In this document: piece by piece, positions 18,760 through 26,662 of the stretch
Layout: each line of letters starts with the position of its first letter
Numbering within the stretch: position 1 is the stretch's first letter
Assembly: GCA_039821145.1 (NCBI GenBank)
Contig: JBCBOS010000021.1
Coordinates: 1 to 64,000, forward strand
Length of the DNA: 64,000 nucleotides
Origin: JBCCSZ01 sp039821145
GTDB lineage: Bacteria; Bacteroidota; Bacteroidia; Chitinophagales; Saprospiraceae
Direction: 5' to 3'
Position numbers and translations under genes: made by a program
Notes under the pieces: model-generated
Seen by the model: only the letters and a program-made list of their open reading frames with translations
The model's database searches: none
What the model was told of the DNA's origin: nothing

Positions 18760-19224
18760 ATGGATCGCAAAAAAGTTCTGCTACTGGCTCTGTTATTCTT
18801 GCTTGGCATTGTCATTGGAATGTATTTTAAGAAGGGCTCTGATGAGCTCGAAATCGATCAGCCGCCGCCAACCCAGCAGGGAAGTGTCAGCAACATTCCA
18901 GAGACCTACGACCAATCAGATGATGTGCTGATTGGATTCAATCGGGGAGAGGCCGAGAAGTTGCGGCCTTATTTGGGAGAAGAGGTGGAGTTGACCCTCT
19001 TGGAGGAGGAAGACATCCTGTCGGCAGAGGAGGCCATGGCCAAACTGGCCAGCTTCTTTGACCAACATCCCGCCGATGGGTTTCGCCTCAGGCATCGCGG
19101 CCAATCCGGAGGAGGAGACAACAGCTACTTGATCGGCAACTTTCGGTCGGGGACCAAGAGCTTTCGCACCTACCTCAACTTTTACAAAGAAAAAATCGTC
19201 GAAATCCGGATGGAGGACGAGTGA
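18760..19224 (+). CDS. DUF4783-type protein with N-terminal membrane anchor
   Basis: The 154-residue protein begins with a charged head and one hydrophobic segment (VLLLALLFLLGIVIGMYF, residues 6-23), a Pro/Gln linker, then a globular domain. The pattern LRPYLGEEVELTLLEEED, then an Ala/Leu helix with FFDQHPADGF, then YLIGNFRSGTKSFRTYL matches DUF4783, an NTF2-like fold of unknown function common in Bacteroidota. The start at 18760 is chosen because it gives the anchor; the open frame to 18643 lies within the preceding gene. It is probably co-transcribed with the dehalogenase and the glycosyltransferase. Confidence 0.78.
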   Translation: MDRKKVLLLALLFLLGIVIGMYFKKGSDELEIDQPPPTQQGSVSNIPETYDQSDDVLIGFNRGEAEKLRPYLGEEVELTLLEEEDILSAEEAMAKLASFFDQHPADGFRLRHRGQSGGGDNSYLIGNFRSGTKSFRTYLNFYKEKIVEIRMEDE

Positions 19225-19259
19225 ATCCAGTTGGCTGCTCGCGATAAAACAGAGGTCAT

Positions 19260-20267
19260 TTGAAAATTCTCATTGTTCGCTTTAGTTCCATTGGCGACAT
19301 CGTGTTGACTACGCCTGTGGCCCGCTGTCTGAAAACGCAGTTGGGGGCAGAGGTGCATTTTTTGACCAAAGAGGGCTATGCCGACCTATTGGTGGCCAAT
19401 CCGCACATCGACAAGTTGTACTTGATTCGGGATTCCATCAGCCCGGCCCTCACAGATTTGCATCGCGAACGTTATGACTACATCGTTGATTTGCACAACA
19501 ACCTGCGGACCTTGCTGTTGCGACTGGGCCTTCGGCGCCGATTTCTGAGCTTTCAAAAACTCAATTGGCAAAAGTGGTTGTTGGTCAATGCCAAGATCAA
19601 CAGGCTGCCCGATCGCCACATCGTGGATCGCTATTTGGATGCTGTGCGAAAGCTGGGGGTACAAAACGATGGCCAAGGCTTGGATGCCTATGTGCCCAAA
19701 GGCCAGAAAGTCCGTCCTGCACATCTTTTTCCCTACCTCAAAAAAACTCGCCAAAAGCACTACCTGGCCATTGCCATTGGAGCAGCCCATGCCACCAAGC
19801 GCCTGCCGGAAGAGAAGCTGATCGAGTTGTGCCAATCACTGGACTTGCCAATCATTCTGCTGGGGGGTGCTGCGGAAGCGGCACAGGGGGAGCGCATTGC
19901 GGCAGCTTGTGGTGCCAGGGTGTTCAATGCTTGTGGGCAGTTGAGCCTGGGGCAGTCCGCTTCCGTTTTGCAACAAGCCAGGGTGGTGATCAGCCACGAT
20001 ACTGGGATGATGCACCTGGCAGCGGCCTTCCGGAAGCCCCTCCTCTCTGTGTGGGGCAGCACAGTTCCCTCCTTTGGGATGTATCCTTATGTTCCAACGA
20101 CCGTACAGAAATATGACATCGTCGAAGTGGTGGGACTGTCCTGTCGCCCTTGTTCAAAAATTGGCTTCGATCGCTGTCCCAAAGGGCATTTTCGCTGCAT
20201 GAAAGATCAGTCGGTGGAAAGCTTGGTGGCCAGGGTACGCAGGCATTGGGAAGGGAGCGAATTGTGA
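19260..20267 (+). CDS. Family 9 glycosyltransferase (heptosyltransferase-like)
   Basis: A 335-residue GT-B enzyme of the family that adds heptose or other sugars to the lipopolysaccharide core. The N terminus MKILIVRFSSIGDIVLTTP and the C-terminal donor-site segment VISHDTGMMHLAAAF are typical of family 9, as is LSVWGSTVP after it. The likely initiation codon is TTG at 19260, preceded by AGAGGT, one of the few plausible Shine-Dalgarno matches in this window; no ATG exists close by in frame. It lies 35 bp after the DUF4783 gene. The acceptor and donor sugars are unknown. Confidence 0.9.
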   Translation: MKILIVRFSSIGDIVLTTPVARCLKTQLGAEVHFLTKEGYADLLVANPHIDKLYLIRDSISPALTDLHRERYDYIVDLHNNLRTLLLRLGLRRRFLSFQKLNWQKWLLVNAKINRLPDRHIVDRYLDAVRKLGVQNDGQGLDAYVPKGQKVRPAHLFPYLKKTRQKHYLAIAIGAAHATKRLPEEKLIELCQSLDLPIILLGGAAEAAQGERIAAACGARVFNACGQLSLGQSASVLQQARVVISHDTGMMHLAAAFRKPLLSVWGSTVPSFGMYPYVPTTVQKYDIVEVVGLSCRPCSKIGFDRCPKGHFRCMKDQSVESLVARVRRHWEGSEL

Positions 20268-20331
20268 GAAAGGGCCGACAAAGCAGGGTGTTATTTTTGT
20301 TTTAACACTATAATTGGCCCAAAGCAGTTAA

Positions 20332-20366
20332 TTTGCAGTATATTTTAGTAAAAAACGCTATATTTC
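20332..20366 (+). promoter_or_regulatory. Candidate promoter for porP
   Basis: TTTG at 20332-20335 and TATATTTC at 20359-20366 with a 23-bp spacer approximate the phylum's promoter consensus (last base deviates). It sits 61 bp upstream of the PorP/SprF gene in a 160-bp gap. Confidence 0.45.
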
Positions 20367-20427
20367 GACCTTCTTTCAAGGCGAAACGACGACCAAAGAC
20401 ATATTTCAACGAGCAAACAATTTCTCT

Positions 20428-21507
20428 ATGAAATTACTAAGACCTCTACAATTTTCCATTTGTCTGTTTTTTTTGACCGCTCTTTCTGCGACACTCTGTG
20501 CGCAAGATGTGCCTCACTACACCCTGTTTACTTACTCCATCATCAATACCAATCCGGCCTATTCAGGGGCGTTTGAAGGAACGGTTCGCATTGGAGGACA
20601 CTTCAGGGACCAGGCTTTTACCATGTCGCCCAATACCTATGTGACACCTGCTTTTTACGCAGATGCGCCTTTGTTTCGGGGCTTTGGTAAGCAGGACTGG
20701 ATTGGGGCAGGAGTGACCTTTTTCAATGACCAGGCAGGAACACTTGAGTTGTCTCACGGTGGTTTCCTAGGTTCTTTGTCCTACCACTTGGCCATGGACA
20801 AGGATCGCAAGAATGTGTTGACCTTTGCGGTTCAGGCGGGGTCGATGAGTCGTCGCTTGAAGACCCAGGAGTTGCGTTTGCCGGATGATGTTCGGGATGG
20901 GACCACTGGGATGGGGAGCACCAGCCAGGATGCCCAGCGTTTGGGGACAGATCCAAGTACCAGTTATTTTGACTTGAATGCCGGACTGTTGTTCCGCTCC
21001 AAGATCAGCAAGCAAACCAATATGAATTTGGGCTTGGCCTTCAAACACATCCTGACGCCCAATTACGCCTTTTTGGGCAACAACCAAACCAGCCAGATGA
21101 ATGCCGATAGCTCAACTTCGGACATTCCCCTGCGGGTGACCTTCCACGGTGATTTCAGTTTCCAACTCAATAAGAAATGGGCATTGTCTCCGGCCTTCAT
21201 TGCCAATTTTGCAAAATCCAGCGAAACGGCTGTCCAGTTTTGGGTGGATCACACGCTTGATCCGGAAAAGAAAAAAGACCAATTGCTTCGCTTCGGCTTG
21301 GGCTACCGTCTGCAAGATGCGGCCCAGGTTTTGGTGGGTTATCACACCAAGCGACTTCGCTTTGCGCTGGGCTACGACCTGACCTTGTCCGATCTCAAGG
21401 ATGCGGTCAATACCTTTGGTGGAGGGATTGAATTTGGGGCGTCCTATATTTTGACGATCTACAAAGACCCCGAAATCGTGCCTGTCATCATCTGTCCGCG
21501 TTTCTAG
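20428..21507 (+). CDS. porP: PorP/SprF family type IX secretion membrane protein
   Basis: The 359-residue outer-membrane protein has a signal peptide ending ATLCAQ, then the PorP/SprF signature region (HYTLFTYSIINTNPAYSGA) and a beta-barrel ending with the characteristic VPVIICPRF. PorP proteins are part of, or associated with, the T9SS and often pair with a specific secreted partner. The gene is followed after 131 bp by a PorE-like OmpA protein, a common pairing. It may be one of many paralogues in the genome rather than the core PorP. Confidence 0.93.
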   Translation: MKLLRPLQFSICLFFLTALSATLCAQDVPHYTLFTYSIINTNPAYSGAFEGTVRIGGHFRDQAFTMSPNTYVTPAFYADAPLFRGFGKQDWIGAGVTFFNDQAGTLELSHGGFLGSLSYHLAMDKDRKNVLTFAVQAGSMSRRLKTQELRLPDDVRDGTTGMGSTSQDAQRLGTDPSTSYFDLNAGLLFRSKISKQTNMNLGLAFKHILTPNYAFLGNNQTSQMNADSSTSDIPLRVTFHGDFSFQLNKKWALSPAFIANFAKSSETAVQFWVDHTLDPEKKKDQLLRFGLGYRLQDAAQVLVGYHTKRLRFALGYDLTLSDLKDAVNTFGGGIEFGASYILTIYKDPEIVPVIICPRF

Positions 21508-21638
21508 AACCTTGATTTTGATGTCCTCTTTCCTCTGCAATGCGATGCAAGTGGAAGTCAGAAAGTTTTAAACAAGCCCCGAGGGGCAATAAAGAAATTG
21601 TTTTTTTGATTTAAAGAGAAAAAGAAAATTAAGAAAGC

Positions 21639-23711
21639 ATGAAAAGAGCATGGATGTGGGTACTGCTGGTTATGATGTATCAACCCTTCCTTTCAGCCCA
21701 GCCCGTTACCAAATCGAGCGCAGAGAAGATGTTGACTGCTGCCAAAATGGCGACAGACCAAAACGACTACTACAATGCCCTGGAGCAGTACGAGGAGTAC
21801 TACAAGGAAAAGGGAGATCGCGACATCAAGGTTGCCTACGAAATCGCCCAATTGCAGTTGCAGCTCCGGGACTATGCCCGCGCCGAACGCTGGTATGCCC
21901 GCATCGTGCGCAAGCGCAACACCCGCAAGTCCAAGAACCCCTTCATGCCAGAGGCTCGCTACGAATATGCCCGCATCCTCAAGATGAATGGCAAATACGA
22001 CAAAGCCATTGAGGAATTGCAGCTGTACATCAGCGAGGCAGAAGACCTCAACAAAATCGCCCTGGCGAAAGTTGAACTGACAGGAGCAGAAATGGCCCGA
22101 GAAATGGACCCAGTTGTGGGGATGGACATCCTCAATGCTGGCAAAAACGTCAACTCCAAATATTCTGAATATTCTCCCGTTTTGCGGTCGGAAAAAGAGC
22201 TTTACTTCACCGCCATTCAAGCCAAGAAAGTCATCGTACTGGACGGCAGTGAAGACAACTTTTACTCCAAGGTATTCACCGCTCAGAAAGGAGAAAAAGG
22301 CTGGTCCAAGGCGCAGTCCATCGAAGGAACCAACCTCAACCGACCAGGCTACCACATTGGCAATCTGACCCTTTCGTCAGATGGAAAAAGCTTGTACTTC
22401 ACCAGAGCAAGATTGGAAGGCAACAAATTGATTGAGAGCAAGTTGTACGTCAGCCAAATGGGCGCAGAAGGCTGGGGCCCAGCCAACTTGGTCAAAGGCA
22501 TCAATGGCGATTACATCCTCAAGCAACCTGCCGTTGGAGAACTCTTTGGCAAGGAAGTCATGTTTTTTGCCTCCGACATGGCTGGTGGATATGGTGGCTT
22601 CGATTTGTACTACTCCACTCGCACTGGTGAGGGATATACACCACCCGTCAATTTGGGCGATGTCATCAATACCATTGGAGAAGAAGAGACACCTTATTAC
22701 TTGGACGGAAAGCTCTTCTTCAGCTCCACAGGCCATCCCGGCATTGGTGGATTTGACATTTTCAATGCAGATTGGAGTGGATCGGGTTGGAGCAGTCCTG
22801 TCAATCAAGGGACGCCCTTCAATTCGAGTGTAGACGACCTGTACTTTACCGTCGACAGCGATGGCTTCAGTGGTGCCTTGGCTTCCAACCGCCCTGGTAC
22901 CAAATCGGTCAAGGGCAAGACTTGCTGCAACGACATCTACATCTTTCAAAAGACCAATGTCGCCTTGGATTTGCTGACAACCGTTCTTTCGGAAAAGCAA
23001 CCACTCAATGGCGCCAAAGTCCAGTTTTTTGAAATAGAGGACGACAAGGTGATCAACTTCGACACCCGCCAAAAAGAAAATGGCAACAAGTACACCTTCC
23101 TGCTGAATATGGACAAAGCCTACAAGGTGGTGGCTTCCCGCGAAGGATACTTTCCCGATTCTCTGACTTTCAACACCCAGGGGTTGCGCCAGACCCAGAC
23201 CATCGAAAAGATGTTTGACCTCAAGGCCAAGCCACCCGAGCCCCCGAAAGTCGTCATCATACCCATAAAAGAGCCCATTCGCCTCAATAACATTTACTAC
23301 GATTTCGACGATGATGCCATCCTTACCGATGCAGAGAAGGATCTCAGATTCTTGCAGAAGTTGATGACGGATTATCCAGATATGGTCATTGAATTGTCGT
23401 CACATACCGATTCTCAGGGTACCACTCCCTACAACCGCAAACTGTCTCAGCGGCGGGCAGAGTCTGCAAAGGCATGGTTGGTGGAGAAGGGCATTGCCGA
23501 GGAGCGCATCAAGCCGGTGGGTTATGGAGAGTCCAAAATCCTCAACCAATGTGTCAATGGTGTTCGCTGTACGGATGACGAGCATCGAGTCAATCGCCGG
23601 ACAGAGTTCCAGATCATTGCTGGTCCCAAGGAGATCACCATCGAAAAGGAAGTACTCCAAGGGGCAGAAATCGGTGGCGAGGGAATTCAGGAAAGCGGAA
23701 AAAAAAACTAA
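21639..23711 (+). CDS. porE: PorE-like protein: TPR, beta-propeller and OmpA domains
   Basis: The zero-frame product is 690 residues. It has a signal peptide ending LSAQ, TPR-like helices (about 25-150), a PD40-type beta-propeller (about 170-440, repeats such as SSDGKSLYFTRA), a carboxypeptidase-regulatory-like domain (about 445-530) and an OmpA peptidoglycan-binding domain (about 550-672, with ELSSHTDSQGT and NRRTEF). This order matches PorE, which anchors the T9SS to peptidoglycan. The gene ends in an A9 run: the zero frame stops at TAA 23709-23711, but a -1 shift at the run continues into a DUF1573 domain for a total of 822 residues. Confidence 0.9.
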   Translation: MKRAWMWVLLVMMYQPFLSAQPVTKSSAEKMLTAAKMATDQNDYYNALEQYEEYYKEKGDRDIKVAYEIAQLQLQLRDYARAERWYARIVRKRNTRKSKNPFMPEARYEYARILKMNGKYDKAIEELQLYISEAEDLNKIALAKVELTGAEMAREMDPVVGMDILNAGKNVNSKYSEYSPVLRSEKELYFTAIQAKKVIVLDGSEDNFYSKVFTAQKGEKGWSKAQSIEGTNLNRPGYHIGNLTLSSDGKSLYFTRARLEGNKLIESKLYVSQMGAEGWGPANLVKGINGDYILKQPAVGELFGKEVMFFASDMAGGYGGFDLYYSTRTGEGYTPPVNLGDVINTIGEEETPYYLDGKLFFSSTGHPGIGGFDIFNADWSGSGWSSPVNQGTPFNSSVDDLYFTVDSDGFSGALASNRPGTKSVKGKTCCNDIYIFQKTNVALDLLTTVLSEKQPLNGAKVQFFEIEDDKVINFDTRQKENGNKYTFLLNMDKAYKVVASREGYFPDSLTFNTQGLRQTQTIEKMFDLKAKPPEPPKVVIIPIKEPIRLNNIYYDFDDDAILTDAEKDLRFLQKLMTDYPDMVIELSSHTDSQGTTPYNRKLSQRRAESAKAWLVEKGIAEERIKPVGYGESKILNQCVNGVRCTDDEHRVNRRTEFQIIAGPKEITIEKEVLQGAEIGGEGIQESGKKN
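23699..23705 (+). promoter_or_regulatory. Candidate -1 ribosomal frameshift site A_AAA_AAA
   Basis: Nine As occupy 23699-23707. In the reading phase of the OmpA gene they form the slippery heptamer A AAA AAA at 23699-23705, followed by AAC and then the stop TAA. Slipping back one base enters the frame that encodes Lys-Leu-Asn-Ser and then the DUF1573 domain. The heptamer is seen directly; its function is inferred. A one-base indel in the assembly or in the strain would look the same. Confidence 0.55.
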
Positions 23712-24106
23712 ACAGTAAGCCGTCGATCAACAAAAGCCCCTCGAACAAGCAACCGGAGCCTCAAAAGATCGGTCCAAAGATTTCGTTCGAAAAAGTGACG
23801 CACGACTTTGGCAAAATCAAGAAGGGGGAACGGAAGTCCACTGTGTACCGCTTCAGCAATGTGGGCGATGAGGATTTGGTGATCGAGTTGGTGACGGGTT
23901 GTGTGTGCAGCGAATTGGAGTGGCCGGAAGGAGAGACCTTCAAGCCCGGAGAGGGAGGCGAAATCAAAGTGACTTTCGACAGCAACAAGGAAGAGGAAAC
24001 GGGCGTGCTGGACAAAACGGTCGACGTCATCTTGGAGCATACCGATCCCAAAACAGGTTACCAAGTATTCAAAGAATTGAAGTACCGATTGGAATTATTG
24101 GAATGA
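23705..24106 (+). CDS. DUF1573 domain, probable C-terminal extension of the OmpA protein
   Basis: The frame encodes a Lys/Ser/Pro-rich linker and then PKISFEKVTHDFGKIKKG, RFSNVGDEDLVI and a GCVCSELEWPEG segment, typical of DUF1573, an Ig-like (ASH-type) domain of exported proteins. No ATG, GTG or TTG occurs in this frame from 23654 until GTG 23795. That GTG codes for the Val of FEKVTHDFG and would cut off the first beta-strand; it also has no ribosome-binding site or signal peptide. Translation as a -1 extension of the preceding gene (133 added residues) is therefore the best reading. If independent, it would be a 103-residue truncated domain. Confidence 0.65.
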   Translation, partial: KLNSKPSINKSPSNKQPEPQKIGPKISFEKVTHDFGKIKKGERKSTVYRFSNVGDEDLVIELVTGCVCSELEWPEGETFKPGEGGEIKVTFDSNKEEETGVLDKTVDVILEHTDPKTGYQVFKELKYRLELLE

Positions 24107-24110
24107 AGAC

Positions 24111-24740
24111 ATGATGAAGCCATCGAAAACCATTGGATGTCTGTGCCTGTTGATTCTCCCACTTTGGAGTTTGGCACAAATCCAGATTCCTCATTGGACT
24201 TCTGGTGACCACATCGGCCTGACCTACAACATCGCAACTGTCGGCAGTGATTTTGGACTGAGCTATGCCCATCGATTTGGGTCCAACGTAGTGGTGGAAG
24301 GAGGCGTCCACCTAATGACCACCAATAAAAACCTCCTGTTTTCCAGCTATACCAATTTTCAGACGCCACGCTTCAAGAATCGCTTGGGCTGGCATTTGGC
24401 TTTCATGGTACTCAAACCATTGAGAGGAGGCAAAGTGGAAATTGGCCCCTTGTTTCGGGTACAATACTTTCGATTGTCCGAACCAGATTTGTTCTTCTTC
24501 CGGGCACGTGGTCCAGAGGAAGTATTCACCAATAAAAGAACTTTTGAAGGCGTGTTTGGCTGTGCGGCCAAGTTTCAATTGTCTGACTCCCCTGTATTCT
24601 TCAACTTAGCGGCTGGTTTTGGTTTGTTGGCCTATGAAGGCAATGCAGGTTTCTTTTCCACCACGCGCAGGCGGGATCCAGAATATTACTCCACAGACTT
24701 TGGCAGTTTGTTGCAGTTTGGCCTCAGCTATCGGCTGTAG
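24111..24740 (+). CDS. Outer-membrane beta-barrel protein, function unknown
   Basis: The 209-residue product has a signal peptide (CLCLLILPLWSLAQ) followed by an amphipathic-strand pattern (IGLTYNIATVGSDFGLSYAHRF) ending in LLQFGLSYRL with a C-terminal Leu, as in small outer-membrane barrels. Two adjacent ATGs (24111 and 24114) are possible starts. It begins 4 bp after the DUF1573 stop, so it is probably the last gene of the porP-porE transcript. Its final 17 bp overlap the end of the convergent CPBP protease gene. Confidence 0.8.
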   Translation: MMKPSKTIGCLCLLILPLWSLAQIQIPHWTSGDHIGLTYNIATVGSDFGLSYAHRFGSNVVVEGGVHLMTTNKNLLFSSYTNFQTPRFKNRLGWHLAFMVLKPLRGGKVEIGPLFRVQYFRLSEPDLFFFRARGPEEVFTNKRTFEGVFGCAAKFQLSDSPVFFNLAAGFGLLAYEGNAGFFSTTRRRDPEYYSTDFGSLLQFGLSYRL

Positions 24741-25677
24741 ACGTCTGTTCGCTTTCTTCGCCCTTCCTTTTGTCAGCCGTCATCTTCCAGATGTTCCATC
24801 CCAACCAAACCAGCAACATGCTGGACAGTCCCAAGAGGGGCAAGGGCAGCTGAAATCCCTCTTCCATGCTTTCCGATGTAAAAGTTTCCGGTAGACTTTG
24901 CTGTGCAATGATTTGAATGGCATTGGTAAAGAAGTGCGCCAGGATGGGAATCCAAAGATTTCTGCTCCAGTAAAACAAGTAGCCGAGGAGGGCGCCCAGA
25001 GCCAGTCGCGCCAGGAAGCCTTCGAACTGCATGTGAAAGGCGCTGAAAATAAATGCGGCCAGCCAAACGGCCAGCTGGGGCTTGCCAAAGGTGCGCTCTA
25101 TGCTTTTTTGGAGAATGCCCCGGAAAACAAATTCTTCTCCCAGGGCCGGAATGATGGCAATGACCAGGATGTTGAGCAAACTTTCCACAGGAGAATCTAC
25201 ATTGACCAGGTTGCTGACCAGATTGGCGGTGGTATCTTCCAAGGAGACAGCCCATTGGGGAAGGTCGATTTGTTGGTTGAGCCAAAGAGCGGCCTGTGCC
25301 AGGGGGAGGCCAGAGAGCAAAAACAAGCAACCCATAGCCGCCAGTAGGGGAGAGGGGCGGTTTTGGATGGAAAGATAGGAGGCCCATTGGCTTCGTTTGA
25401 GGTACCAAGCCAGCAGCAAGGACGGCAGTACGAAAGTCGTCAGGTGATTGATGGCGATGGAAGCCCGCAGAAAGTAGCGCTCTGCGGCAGAGAGTTGTTC
25501 GCTGGAGTTGCTGAGCAGTTGACTGACTTCCAGGCTACTGGCCGACGCCACTGCTCCCACCACCGCCACGCCAAAAGAAGAAGTGAACAACGCAAGCAGC
25601 AAAAGAAGCAGTACATCCGTTACAGGATGTAATGGATCGGATGAAGAGGGGGAATTTGACGCAACATTTGGAAACAT
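24724..25677 (-). CDS. CPBP-family intramembrane glutamic protease
   Basis: The 317-residue multi-pass membrane protein has about seven hydrophobic segments. It contains the three CPBP/Abi motifs: GEEFVFRG (EExxxR), FSAFH (FxxxH) and HFFTN (HxxxN). Eukaryotic Rce1 in this family trims prenylated proteins; bacterial members act in bacteriocin immunity, protein processing or unknown roles. The protein starts with a soluble Ser/Pro-rich tail and ends with a charged tail. It is divergent from pdxJ with a 39-bp gap, so the two promoters must overlap. Confidence 0.92.
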   Translation of the reverse strand: MFPNVASNSPSSSDPLHPVTDVLLLLLLALFTSSFGVAVVGAVASASSLEVSQLLSNSSEQLSAAERYFLRASIAINHLTTFVLPSLLLAWYLKRSQWASYLSIQNRPSPLLAAMGCLFLLSGLPLAQAALWLNQQIDLPQWAVSLEDTTANLVSNLVNVDSPVESLLNILVIAIIPALGEEFVFRGILQKSIERTFGKPQLAVWLAAFIFSAFHMQFEGFLARLALGALLGYLFYWSRNLWIPILAHFFTNAIQIIAQQSLPETFTSESMEEGFQLPLPLLGLSSMLLVWLGWNIWKMTADKRKGEESEQTSTADS

Positions 25678-25716
25678 ACAGGATATTTTCGCTAAATTTA
25701 CGGCAAATTAAACGGA

Positions 25717-26433
25717 ATGACCCGATTGAGTGTGAATGTTAATAAGGTGGCGTTGTTGAGAAATTCGAGAGGAAGCAACCTACCAGACTTGACAAAGGTG
25801 TCCAAAGATTGTGAAGCGTATGGTGCTCAAGGCATTACCGTTCATCCAAGACCAGATCAGCGTCACATTCGCTACAGTGACGTTCCAGAGCTTAAACAAA
25901 TAGTTACAACCGAATTTAACATCGAGGGAAATCCCATCCCTCAGTTTGTCGAACTTGTCTTGGCCAATCGGCCTCACCAAGTGACATTGGTGCCAGACGA
26001 CCCGGATCAATTGACCTCGGACCACGGCTGGGACACCGTTCGACACGCCTCCTTCTTGAAGGAGACCATTGCAATGTTTCAGGAATCCGGAATCCGGGTC
26101 AGCATTTTTTTGGACCCCGACAAACGCATGTTGGAAGGAGCCAAAGAGGTGGGAACCGATCGGATAGAATTGTACACAGGGCCTTTTGCCGAAGGCTTTG
26201 CCCACGATCCGGCCGCAGCCATGGCACCTTATACAGACTGTGCCGCTTATGCTCAACAGTTGGGCATTGGTGTGAATGCAGGCCATGATTTGAATCTAGA
26301 CAACCTGGCTTTCTTCAAAAAGAACTGTCCGGGTTTGTTGGAGGTCTCCATCGGACATGCGTTGGTGGCAGATTCTCTTTACTATGGGCTACACAATACT
26401 ATTCAAATGTACCTGAAGCAATTGGACCATTAG
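25717..26433 (+). CDS. pdxJ: Pyridoxine 5'-phosphate synthase PdxJ
   Basis: PdxJ condenses 1-deoxy-xylulose 5-phosphate with 3-amino-2-oxopropyl phosphate to make pyridoxine 5'-phosphate (vitamin B6). The 238-residue TIM barrel shows LSVNVNKVALLRNSRG, GITVHPRPDQRHIR, a phosphate loop around EFNIEGNP, HQVTLVPDDP, GVNAGHDLNLDN and VSIGHALVADSLYYGL. The usual proteobacterial NIDH at the start is NVNK here, which as far as I recall is normal for this phylum. An A/T-rich terminator follows. Confidence 0.97.
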   Translation: MTRLSVNVNKVALLRNSRGSNLPDLTKVSKDCEAYGAQGITVHPRPDQRHIRYSDVPELKQIVTTEFNIEGNPIPQFVELVLANRPHQVTLVPDDPDQLTSDHGWDTVRHASFLKETIAMFQESGIRVSIFLDPDKRMLEGAKEVGTDRIELYTGPFAEGFAHDPAAAMAPYTDCAAYAQQLGIGVNAGHDLNLDNLAFFKKNCPGLLEVSIGHALVADSLYYGLHNTIQMYLKQLDH

Positions 26434-26460
26434 ATTCAACCCCCAGAGCTTAACAGAGTT

Positions 26461-26489
26461 TGATTTTTTATTGAAAAAATCATTTTTTT
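26461..26489 (+). terminator. Intrinsic terminator after pdxJ
   Basis: A 9-bp perfect stem (TGATTTTTT with AAAAAATCA, loop ATTG) is directly followed by seven Ts. Confidence 0.75.
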
Positions 26490-26582
26490 CGATAAAAAAG
26501 TAGATTGGCAGACAGCTTTGCCTGTTGCTGATACGTTAAAAATATTAACTGTTCTTGTCTGAAATGTTATGTAATGTTTAAA

Positions 26583-26594
26583 TCTGTTAACAGA
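26583..26594. promoter_or_regulatory. 12-bp palindrome in the first susC upstream region
   Basis: TCTGTTAACAGA is a perfect palindrome 69 bp upstream of the susC start. TATATTTA, a weak match to the -7 element, begins shortly after it. The position suits an operator or activator site, but this is inference. Confidence 0.4.
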
Positions 26595-26662
26595 ATTTAT
26601 ATATTTACACTTCAGAAAAGCTATAGACTTTCTTTAATTATTTAATCAAAATCTGGATTAGT

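Noticed and set aside
23795..24106. Independent 103-residue DUF1573 gene starting at GTG 23795
   Set aside because: The GTG lies within the first beta-strand of the domain, has no ribosome-binding site and gives no signal peptide. The -1 extension of the OmpA gene explains the open linker better, though an indel remains possible.
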